DNA of 7,146 bases. It comes from Kiritimatiellia bacterium. GTDB lineage: Bacteria; Verrucomicrobiota; Kiritimatiellia; JAAZAB01. The stretch covers positions 1 to 7,146 of the forward strand of contig JAGYMT010000084.1 of NCBI GenBank assembly GCA_018400335.1, written 5' to 3'. The notes beneath the pieces were generated by a model. That model worked only from the letters and a program-made list of their open reading frames with translations. It had not been told where the DNA came from and ran no database searches. This document shows positions 1 through 6,311 of this stretch, piece after piece. The position numbers were made by a program, and so were the translations under genes. Position 1 is the stretch's first letter. Each line of letters starts with the position of its first letter.

Positions 1-20
1 ATTGTAGAATCCATAAACTA

Positions 21-25
21 AAGGG
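21..25 (+). promoter_or_regulatory. Ribosome-binding site that favours the ATG at 35
   Basis: The purines AAGGG lie 9 nt before the ATG at 35, a usable Shine-Dalgarno distance. The other in-frame ATG, at 26, directly abuts this purine run and has only AT-rich sequence further upstream, so it has no spaced ribosome-binding site. In-frame stops at 5-7 and 14-16 exclude any ATG start further upstream. A second purine group, GAGGA at 28-32, is too close to the ATG at 35 to act well. This decides the start by inference only. Confidence 0.5.
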
Positions 26-34
26 ATGAGGACC

Positions 35-2578
35 ATGACCGAAACGATATCACGCCTGCCTTTTTCCGATGCCGCCGCCGACTTTCCGCGGGTGGACTGG
101 CGGGCGGCCTGGATTTGGTCGGACGAGGCGACTACCGGCACTCATGACTATGTTTATTTTCGGCGCGAATTCTCACTGGCGAGTCCGCCGCGCAGAGTAC
201 TGCTGCGCATTGCCGCCGAGCGAGAGGCTACGCTGTGGATTAACGGCGTTCTCAGCGACCACGGACCGCCGATCTCCGACCCGCGCTTCAAGCGATACCA
301 AACCCACGACATCACGGAGCATTTGACGGATGGCGCCAACTGTGTGGCGGTGCGCGTTTATCATGACCAAGGTATCGGCGGCTTTACCGCTCATGCCGAT
401 GCGCGCGGTCTGCTTTGCCAGATCGAAGCGGACGGCAAGGTGCTCGTAGCAACGGACGCGACCTGGCGCGCCCGCCTGTGCCAGGCCTACCTCAAACCAA
501 CAGTGCGCATGGGCGATTCCATGTGGCCGGAAATCTTTGATGCCAAACTTGACACTCCAGGCTGGCAAATCGCGGGATTTGATGATTGTGGCTGGCAACC
601 CGCTCGCCGAGTTATTGCTCATACCCACGGACTTTGGGGTGCGGAACAACCGCAGGCGCGGTTCTTCCCCTGGGTCAATCTGATCCCCTGTGAAACCAAA
701 CCGCTGCGGCGCACGCGCCATCGCCCGGCCGCCGTGCTGCAAATCGGCGAAGTGTTGCAGCAGCGCGAGGCCAACGCCCACGACACGGCGATACGCATGA
801 GTCTGGAGCCCGTACGGCCATTGCAGAAGGCATCAATCATCGCCCCCGAGTCTCTGCTGACCGGAGCCGGCGCCGTCACCATACGCAATTCCTCCTCAAC
901 CGAGTCCTGCGCCACGTTCGACGGCTTGCGCAATGCCACCATCATCCTCGATTTTGGCCGACTGATGAACGCGCGATTCGGTTTTCGCCTCAAAACCCGC
1001 GCAGGCCAAGTCGACATCGGTTATGCTTACCATCTCGACGGCGGTCGGGTAATTCCATACGTGTCCAGCCGCACGGCCATCGCCGATGTTTATATTGCCC
1101 GGGCCGGCGAGCAAACCTGGGAGAGTGCCGACTGGCGTCATTTCCGTTATGTGCAACTGACCTTCCGTAACCTGCCCGATGAACTGCGGCTTGACGAGGT
1201 TTGGGCAGAGGAGGTGCAGAACCACTTTGACTCGCGTGGCTCCTTCGCCAGCAGTGATCCAAGGCTTGACCACCTGTTCGAGATCGTCCGCCGCACCACC
1301 GATCTGAGTGTCGCCGACCGCACCATGGATAATCCATCGCGAGAACGCAAGCAGTACCTGGGCGACTGCTCAGCCATCGTACCCGCCATTACCAGTTGCT
1401 TTGGCGATTGTGCCTTGCTGCGGCGCTACTTCTCTCAGAGTGCGGAGGGTCAGCACGCCACCGGTCAATATCGCTACAGCTACCCCGGTCACGACAACGA
1501 CCGCGCCTCGCTCTTTGACCATGCCCTTTCTCTGCCGTTGCGCATATGGGAGCACTACCAGTCCTTCGCCGATTGCGAACTGGTGCGAGCGATGTGGCCG
1601 AGTATCGTCCGGCTTCTGGAGCTGACTGCCTCCTGCGTCAACGGCGAAGCGATGATGACTCTGCCACCCTACAATATCTGGTTTGACTGGGGGCACATGG
1701 ATCGGCGCGGACATTTCCTGCCGTTGCAAGCGATGACCGCCGAAGTTATGCGCTGCGCCGCCGGGCTGGCGGAGGCTATCGGCGAATCGGGCACCAAGTG
1801 GAATGAGTTTGCCGAGCGCATGACTGCACAGATTCCGCGCTGGTACGATGAGCGGCGGAGTGCCTTTGTCGATGCGATCGTCGACGGCGAACGCCAGCCG
1901 GACGTAAGCGAGCATGCCCTCAGTCTGGTTGCCTTCTGGAAGCTGGCGCCTGCCCCGATGATTCAATCAGCACTTGACCATTGGGCGGAGAATCCAGTGG
2001 CTTTTGGGCAAACCTCGCCAGCCTGGTTCTATCTGCCTGCTGCCTTTATCCGCGCCGGACGCCCGGAGCTGGCTATCCGCTGGATGCACCATCGGTTCGT
2101 TCAGATCGAAGGCCAGGGACTCGACACTTGGCCGGAGACCTGGTGTCTGTATGGCGAGCGCACGCTCGGCACCTGGCGCTGCCGCAACAGCCGGGCGGTC
2201 GCACAGGGCGCAGGCCTGGGCGTGCCATTCGCTCTACTGCAGGAACTTTGCGGCATCCAGCCCGCCGAACCGGGCTTCACTACCGTTCGCATCCGCCCGC
2301 AACCAGGCCCGCTGACCCAGCTCACAGGCAGCATGCCCGGCCCTGACGGCGACTATTCCATGCAATTGGGAAAAAACAATACCGGCTGGAGGCTCGGCAT
2401 CTATCTTCCCGGCCCTCGTCAAGTAATTCTTGAGACGGCATTCGCCCCGGAAACACGTGAAATCGTTGTGAATGGTACTCGACTCAGCGCCACTGGCGTC
2501 GTAATCATGCCGGACGGAAGAGAAACCGGACGCTTCGAATGTAATGGCGCGAAAAACCTGGAAATAGAGATTGACTGA
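35..2578 (+). CDS. GH78-family alpha-L-rhamnosidase, multidomain, probably cytoplasmic
   Basis: Predicted to hydrolyse terminal alpha-L-rhamnosyl residues by the inverting GH78 mechanism. Numbered from the ATG at 35 (847 residues), the N-terminal beta-sandwich typical of bacterial rhamnosidases starts near the WIW motif at 26-28 and runs to about 175. A second beta domain covers about 300-395, with LDFGR around D306 and HFRYV at 369-373. The (alpha/alpha)6 catalytic barrel spans about 410-735 and a C-terminal beta-sandwich follows. The barrel carries the family acidic cluster in the form DNPSRERKQYLGD. Here D432, E437 and D444 keep the 5- and 7-residue spacing of the catalytic and substrate-binding acids known from Bacillus RhaB. 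E701 in TWPETW is the likely catalytic base. No signal peptide or lipobox is visible, unlike many secreted homologues. The gene is full length for the family. An ATG at 26 would add three residues; 35 is preferred for its ribosome-binding site. The sulfatase gene follows after 3 nt, so the two are very probably co-transcribed. Confidence 0.9.
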   Translation: MTETISRLPFSDAAADFPRVDWRAAWIWSDEATTGTHDYVYFRREFSLASPPRRVLLRIAAEREATLWINGVLSDHGPPISDPRFKRYQTHDITEHLTDGANCVAVRVYHDQGIGGFTAHADARGLLCQIEADGKVLVATDATWRARLCQAYLKPTVRMGDSMWPEIFDAKLDTPGWQIAGFDDCGWQPARRVIAHTHGLWGAEQPQARFFPWVNLIPCETKPLRRTRHRPAAVLQIGEVLQQREANAHDTAIRMSLEPVRPLQKASIIAPESLLTGAGAVTIRNSSSTESCATFDGLRNATIILDFGRLMNARFGFRLKTRAGQVDIGYAYHLDGGRVIPYVSSRTAIADVYIARAGEQTWESADWRHFRYVQLTFRNLPDELRLDEVWAEEVQNHFDSRGSFASSDPRLDHLFEIVRRTTDLSVADRTMDNPSRERKQYLGDCSAIVPAITSCFGDCALLRRYFSQSAEGQHATGQYRYSYPGHDNDRASLFDHALSLPLRIWEHYQSFADCELVRAMWPSIVRLLELTASCVNGEAMMTLPPYNIWFDWGHMDRRGHFLPLQAMTAEVMRCAAGLAEAIGESGTKWNEFAERMTAQIPRWYDERRSAFVDAIVDGERQPDVSEHALSLVAFWKLAPAPMIQSALDHWAENPVAFGQTSPAWFYLPAAFIRAGRPELAIRWMHHRFVQIEGQGLDTWPETWCLYGERTLGTWRCRNSRAVAQGAGLGVPFALLQELCGIQPAEPGFTTVRIRPQPGPLTQLTGSMPGPDGDYSMQLGKNNTGWRLGIYLPGPRQVILETAFAPETREIVVNGTRLSATGVVIMPDGRETGRFECNGAKNLEIEID

Positions 2579-2581
2579 GCT

Positions 2582-3955
2582 ATGAACAAAAAGCACCCAA
2601 ACATTCTTTTTCTGATGAGTGACGAACACCGGCCGGATGTCACCGGCTACGAAGGCAATTCCATCGTTCGCACACCGACACTGGACCGACTGGCCGAAAG
2701 CGGAGTCGTGTTCCGCAACGCCTACACGCCGTCGCCCGTCTGCGTACCCGCTCGACAATGCATGATGGCGGGACAATTGCCGAAAACGTGCGGCTGTGAA
2801 GGATGGATCGACCTGAAGCCTGGATACAGAACGTTCGCGCGGGAGTTCTCGCGCTACGCCTACACAACCACGTGCAGTGGTAAACTTCACCATCAGGGGC
2901 AAGACCAGATGCAGGGCTGGCGTACTCGCCTGAGCGGGGACATGGAGATCAGCGATGTTTATATCGAAGACAAGATAGACGGCGAGTTCACCCGTTACCG
3001 CCCCGCTCCCGGCACCGGCAAATGGTCGAACCAGCGTGAGATCGAGGAAGCCCGCCCCGCCGAAGGACCCAACCAGAAATTCGACAAACGGGCGGTGAAC
3101 GCGGCGCTGGACTATTTCGACCGATATTTTGAGGATCCGCTCTACCTGCGCCCGCAATCGCACCGCCCTCTGTTGTTCAAGCTAAGCCTGCTACAGCCGC
3201 ATTACCCGTTCTTTACCGAACAGAAACAGTTCGATTATTACTACGACCGAGTTCCTGTTTATCGTGACGAACCGTGCAGTCATCCCGTGCTCAGCCAAAG
3301 CCAGCAATGGCAACCGGTGAACGTTTCCGAAGAAGGCGCGCGCTCCGCAACCGCCGCATATTACGGCATGATCAGCACCGTGGATTGTTATTTCGGCCAA
3401 GTCCTGGACCGGTTGGAGAAGCTGGGGGAAAACTTGGATGAATGGATTATCGTCTACACGTCCGATCACGGGGATATGCTGGGTGAGCACGGAATCTGGG
3501 AAAAGACGCGGTTCTATGAGGGAAGCGTTCGCGTACCCCTTATTATCCGTTGGCCAAAACGGTTCGATGGCGGCCGGGTTGTTGAGGAAAACGTCAATCT
3601 CTGTGATCTGTTCGCCACGCTGTGCGACTTGGCGGGACTCGAGATCCCGCCCGGCCTCGACAGCCGCAGCCTGGTGCCATTGATGGAAGGAAAAGGAGAG
3701 GGGTGGAGCAACGAAGCAATCTCCCAGATGGACAAAGAACACGTCATGATCAAACAAGATGATCTAAAATATCAGTATTACGGTGAAGACATTCCGGAGG
3801 TGTTGTTCGACTTGGCCAAGGATCCCCACGAAATCGATAACGTCGCCGATCACCCGGCGTACGCAGGTATTCTGACGCGATTTCGCAAACGATTGGCAGA
3901 ACTGGGACATGGTCCAAATGCTGACGCGAACTATAAAAATGCCGGATATGTTTGA
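2582..3955 (+). CDS. Type I (formylglycine-dependent) sulfatase, S1-like, no signal peptide
   Basis: Arylsulfatase/alkaline-phosphatase-fold hydrolase of 457 residues, predicted to remove a sulfate ester from a carbohydrate. It opens with the family signature NILFLMSDEHRPD, whose D14 and E15 stand where metal-binding acids normally lie. The modification motif is C54-V-P-A-R58, a CxPxR-type site whose cysteine is converted to formylglycine. Other expected active-site positions are K101 and H103 in GKLHH, H207 in QPHYPF, D295 and H296 in YTSDHGD, and K308 in WEKTRFYEGS. The C-terminal subdomain ends with LFDLAKDPHEIDN (409-420), the usual sulfatase tail. All catalytic elements are present and the length is normal. 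The N-terminus is charged and enters the first beta-strand directly, so export is unlikely and a cytoplasmic maturase (FGE or anSME, not in this window) would be needed. The start lies 3 nt after the rhamnosidase stop with only a weak purine run before it, which suggests translational coupling. Substrate and sulfatase subfamily cannot be set from motifs alone. Confidence 0.93.
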   Translation: MNKKHPNILFLMSDEHRPDVTGYEGNSIVRTPTLDRLAESGVVFRNAYTPSPVCVPARQCMMAGQLPKTCGCEGWIDLKPGYRTFAREFSRYAYTTTCSGKLHHQGQDQMQGWRTRLSGDMEISDVYIEDKIDGEFTRYRPAPGTGKWSNQREIEEARPAEGPNQKFDKRAVNAALDYFDRYFEDPLYLRPQSHRPLLFKLSLLQPHYPFFTEQKQFDYYYDRVPVYRDEPCSHPVLSQSQQWQPVNVSEEGARSATAAYYGMISTVDCYFGQVLDRLEKLGENLDEWIIVYTSDHGDMLGEHGIWEKTRFYEGSVRVPLIIRWPKRFDGGRVVEENVNLCDLFATLCDLAGLEIPPGLDSRSLVPLMEGKGEGWSNEAISQMDKEHVMIKQDDLKYQYYGEDIPEVLFDLAKDPHEIDNVADHPAYAGILTRFRKRLAELGHGPNADANYKNAGYV

Positions 3956-3992
3956 GCCGGGGCCGATTATCTCTGGGAAACGGACGACACGG

Positions 3993-4011
3993 CTTGGGGA
4001 CTTTCCCCAAG
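3993..4011 (+). promoter_or_regulatory. Perfect 8-bp hairpin in the sulfatase to glycoside-hydrolase junction
   Basis: CTTGGGGA at 3993-4000 is exactly complementary to TCCCCAAG at 4004-4011, with a 3-nt loop (CTT). No U-run follows, so it is not a classical intrinsic terminator. The stem ends at the first base of the GAAAGG ribosome-binding site of the next gene. It could act as an mRNA processing or stability element, or tune translation of the downstream gene. The pairing is seen in the sequence; the function is inferred. Confidence 0.5.
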
Positions 4012-4016
4012 AAAGG
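4011..4016 (+). promoter_or_regulatory. Ribosome-binding site that sets the start at 4024
   Basis: GAAAGG lies 7 nt before the ATG at 4024. The same reading frame is open further upstream and could start at a TTG at 3952 that overlaps the sulfatase stop. That would add 24 residues rich in G, R and S with no family resemblance, so the ATG at 4024 is preferred. Confidence 0.6.
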
Positions 4017-4023
4017 CATCAAT

Positions 4024-6108
4024 ATGACCAGGATCACGACGTATGGAAATCATCGGACGGTTCTAACCGCGAAACGGGAATTCGAGCGGCTTGCGGAATC
4101 TGAATCGTTGATAAACCGGTCGCCGGCGCGAACGGCGCATATCGGTTTATTCGAGGAATTGACTGACCGCCTGACGTTGATCCGGCGCGGTCTGGTCAAC
4201 TTGCACAACACCTCGCCGTGCCGGGACGCCTTCGAGTGTCTGTGCGATGGTGACGCTCTCTACCTGCTTGGCGGCACGCCAAGGGGCGTCTTGCATGCGG
4301 TCTATGCCTTGGAGGAACATCTGCGATTCCGCGGCGACCTGGCGCCGGATTGGCATGCATACGGCGTGTTCCGCATCGGCGAGCGCCACTTTCATCCGCG
4401 ATTCCGCGACTGGCCGGGGGAACGTGCCGACATCCAATTTCTCAGCCGTCTAGGCGCGACCCACTGCCTCGTCAGCCATGATTGGCAGGGAAGCCTGCGG
4501 AATCTGCAGGGATACGTAACCAGCCCTATTTTCCCAGAAGCCGTGCCAAAAGACGAAGTCGCCCGCAACAACGCAGGGTTGCATCGGTTGACAGCCGATT
4601 GCTTGGACTACGGCCTGCAACTGGCGCTGTGGATTACCGAACTGCCGTGTCAAGGCGGACCGTGGGTGTCCGAGGACCGGCGGCAGGCGTGGCTGGCGCG
4701 TTTCCCCGCCGATGTACTCAGTGATTCGGGTACGTATGAAGGCAAGGTGCTCTGTTTCTCGCATCCGACCGTGCAGGCATTCTACCGGGATCTTCTGGCG
4801 CGGTTCTTCGCCGAGTTCCCGGAAATCGACACGCTCTACGTGTTCGGCATGGATTCCGGCGGCGAATTCTGCGATCACGAAACCTGTCCACGCTGCCGCG
4901 GCATGAGCCCGTTCGAGCAGCGAGACCGGTTGATCCGTTTTCTCTGCGAAGAGGGTGGCGCGGTACGTCCCGGGTTACGGGTGCTGACAACCGGTTGGCA
5001 TTGGGAGTCGATGCCGGAAGAGTTCCTCAAGCGACAAGCGCGGCTGCCGCCCGCGAGTGGATTGTATATGGCCGCGCAGTGCGACGGCTGGCAGGTCGAA
5101 CGGCAAAACCACGAGATGTTACGGAAGGCGCGTGGCATCTGCCGCGAACAAGGACAGTTTTTCATCGGTTACGACAACATTCATCTTGGCGATGACGCCA
5201 CGCATCTGTGGGGGATTGACCTGCAGGATTTCCCCCTTGGCGTCGGCGCGAAGTTGGCCCGCTGGCACGATTTACAGGTCGATGGGATATTCGATCACTG
5301 GGGCACATACAGCGAGGTTGTTCCCAATAACTCGATCGCCTGCCGCGAATTCTTCCTGAATCCACTGGCCGATCCGGAACAGGTGGGTCGCCGTATTGCC
5401 GTCAACCAATATGGTTCGGCGGCCGGTGAGGCGGCCTTCGGAGCCTGGCAGGCCATCGAGAAGGCGCACCGCATCTTGTCGAACTGCACTTGCTGGGCTC
5501 CGCGTCAATGGCCCGGCTGGTATAAAGGCCGAGGCCAAGCTCCCCTGCCGCGGTTTTTTGATGATCAGCTCGCAGGTATGGATGGGCAACATCTGGTCGC
5601 TAAAGCGGCATTGGGATTCACCTATAACGAAGGCGATCTCGCGACCTGTCTCGATGCCGTTGGGCAGGGCTGGCGGCTCGCTGCTCCCCATTATGCCGAG
5701 GCTGCGCGACTGCTGGGCGATGCCATCGCCGCCACGGACGACGCACCCATAGGCTATGCCCATTGGTGGAACGGTGAGATCAGGCGGCCGAGCAGACGCG
5801 AGCACCTGACCCGGCACCGGATATATGTGGAATTCATGGGACTGATCGGTCGGGAAATCGGCCTGCATTTTGAATTGCACGCGCTTTTCGAGAAGTTAGA
5901 GCACGACACGGCCGCATACATGACCGATGCAAAACCCATGCTTGACGATGATTTGGCGGCCTGCCACGCTATTGTCGCATTCATCGACCGGCTCGCGCGC
6001 GAGTATCCGAAGGCGGCACCCAATGGAAATTGGCGACTTGATTACGCTCGTAAGATTGAGCAGTTAAGTGAGCATGTGGATCGAGAACAGGATAGAAGAC
6101 GGATGTAG
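4024..6108 (+). CDS. Uncharacterised TIM-barrel glycoside-hydrolase-like protein with alpha-glucuronidase/hexosaminidase-type N-terminal domain
   Basis: A 694-residue protein whose exact family I do not recognise. Residues about 1-115 look like the small alpha/beta domain before the barrel in GH20, GH67 and GH115 enzymes, including the turn LLGGTPRGVLHAVYALEEHL around 81-100. A TIM-barrel-like region follows, about 125-450, with plausible active-site acids: D278 and E281 in GMDSGGE, E328 in GWHWES, D354 in QCDGW, D384 in GYDN, and D420 and D424 in DGIFDHWG. C283, C288 and C291 form a C-x4-C-x2-C cluster just after the GGE motif, which could bind a metal or shape the loop. From about 460 the protein is mostly helical, as in C-terminal regions of GH67-like enzymes, and it ends in a charged tail. 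No signal peptide is seen. Its place beside a rhamnosidase, sulfatase and esterase suggests it cleaves another linkage of the same glycan, perhaps to a uronic acid or amino sugar. That it is a carbohydrate-active enzyme is fairly likely; the reaction is not established. Confidence 0.7.
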   Translation: MTRITTYGNHRTVLTAKREFERLAESESLINRSPARTAHIGLFEELTDRLTLIRRGLVNLHNTSPCRDAFECLCDGDALYLLGGTPRGVLHAVYALEEHLRFRGDLAPDWHAYGVFRIGERHFHPRFRDWPGERADIQFLSRLGATHCLVSHDWQGSLRNLQGYVTSPIFPEAVPKDEVARNNAGLHRLTADCLDYGLQLALWITELPCQGGPWVSEDRRQAWLARFPADVLSDSGTYEGKVLCFSHPTVQAFYRDLLARFFAEFPEIDTLYVFGMDSGGEFCDHETCPRCRGMSPFEQRDRLIRFLCEEGGAVRPGLRVLTTGWHWESMPEEFLKRQARLPPASGLYMAAQCDGWQVERQNHEMLRKARGICREQGQFFIGYDNIHLGDDATHLWGIDLQDFPLGVGAKLARWHDLQVDGIFDHWGTYSEVVPNNSIACREFFLNPLADPEQVGRRIAVNQYGSAAGEAAFGAWQAIEKAHRILSNCTCWAPRQWPGWYKGRGQAPLPRFFDDQLAGMDGQHLVAKAALGFTYNEGDLATCLDAVGQGWRLAAPHYAEAARLLGDAIAATDDAPIGYAHWWNGEIRRPSRREHLTRHRIYVEFMGLIGREIGLHFELHALFEKLEHDTAAYMTDAKPMLDDDLAACHAIVAFIDRLAREYPKAAPNGNWRLDYARKIEQLSEHVDREQDRRRM

Positions 6109-6117
6109 CTTCGTCTT
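6096..6117 (+). promoter_or_regulatory. Imperfect hairpin across the stop codon of the glycoside-hydrolase-like gene
   Basis: AAGACGGA at 6096-6103 pairs with TTCGTCTT at 6110-6117, giving eight pairs including one G-U, around a 6-nt loop that contains most of the TAG stop. No T-run follows, so it is not a good intrinsic terminator. It may protect the 3' end of a processed upstream message or slightly reduce read-through into the small ORF. It is weaker than the hairpin at the previous junction and could be chance. Confidence 0.25.
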
Positions 6118-6141
6118 GCACGTCGATACGGCAACAAGAAA

Positions 6142-6148
6142 AGAAGGA
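6142..6148 (+). promoter_or_regulatory. Ribosome-binding site of the small ORF
   Basis: AGAAGGA lies 7 nt before the ATG at 6156. This is one of the better Shine-Dalgarno matches in the window and is the main reason to treat the short ORF as translated. Confidence 0.6.
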
Positions 6149-6155
6149 CACTGAC

Positions 6156-6311
6156 ATGGCAAAAGGAACCACTCCCGCTCTCTCTCGCCCGGCAACACTT
6201 CACGTCCAATTCGGCGGCGAGATTACCGGCATCAGCATCGAGACCTACCGCTACATGCTGTCCATCCGCGACCAATTCATGACGTCGCCATGTAGGGAGG
6301 TGCGCGCATGA
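6156..6311 (+). CDS. Unrecognised 51-residue small protein upstream of the esterase
   Basis: A short ORF with its own well-spaced ribosome-binding site. It fills the gap between two operon genes and overlaps the next start by 4 nt (ATGA, 6308-6311), the arrangement expected for translational coupling. The product begins MAKGTTPALSRP, a flexible basic N-terminus. A more structured middle follows, with HVQFGGEITGISIETYRYML at about 16-35 (possible strand then amphipathic helix), and it ends in a short polar tail with one cysteine. It has no transmembrane segment, signal peptide or motif I can name. Three explanations remain: a real small protein of the operon, a leader peptide whose translation opens the esterase start, or the remnant of a longer gene. 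Reading on past its stop in the same frame gives nothing resembling a domain, so a simple recent frameshift is not evident. Confidence 0.5.
   Translation: MAKGTTPALSRPATLHVQFGGEITGISIETYRYMLSIRDQFMTSPCREVRA
6294..6301 (+). promoter_or_regulatory. Strong ribosome-binding site of the esterase, inside the small ORF
   Basis: AGGGAGGT lies 6 nt before the ATG at 6308 and is the strongest anti-Shine-Dalgarno match near any start in the window. It fixes the esterase start and shows that the esterase can initiate independently of the upstream ORF. Confidence 0.75.

Noticed and set aside
5..10. TAGAAT resembling a -10 promoter box ahead of the operon.
   Set aside because: One short match in AT-rich DNA, and any -35 element would fall outside the window. 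Not supportable.
1..29. Possible tail of an upstream gene, ending at TAA 19-21 in one frame or at TGA 27-29 (ATGA overlap with the ATG at 26) in another.
   Set aside because: Only six to eight codons are visible and the sequence is AT-rich like intergenic DNA, so there is nothing to support either. If the ATGA overlap proved real, it would favour the start at 26.
2234..3163. Long open frame of 309 codons on the minus strand across the rhamnosidase-sulfatase junction.
   Set aside because: It lies opposite two genes with clear family motifs and shows no recognisable domain. Long antisense frames are expected in GC-rich coding DNA.
3952..4023. TTG start at 3952 giving a 24-residue N-terminal extension and overlap with the sulfatase stop.
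   Set aside because: The extension looks like translated intergenic sequence and spans the perfect hairpin. The ATG at 4024 has its own spaced ribosome-binding site.
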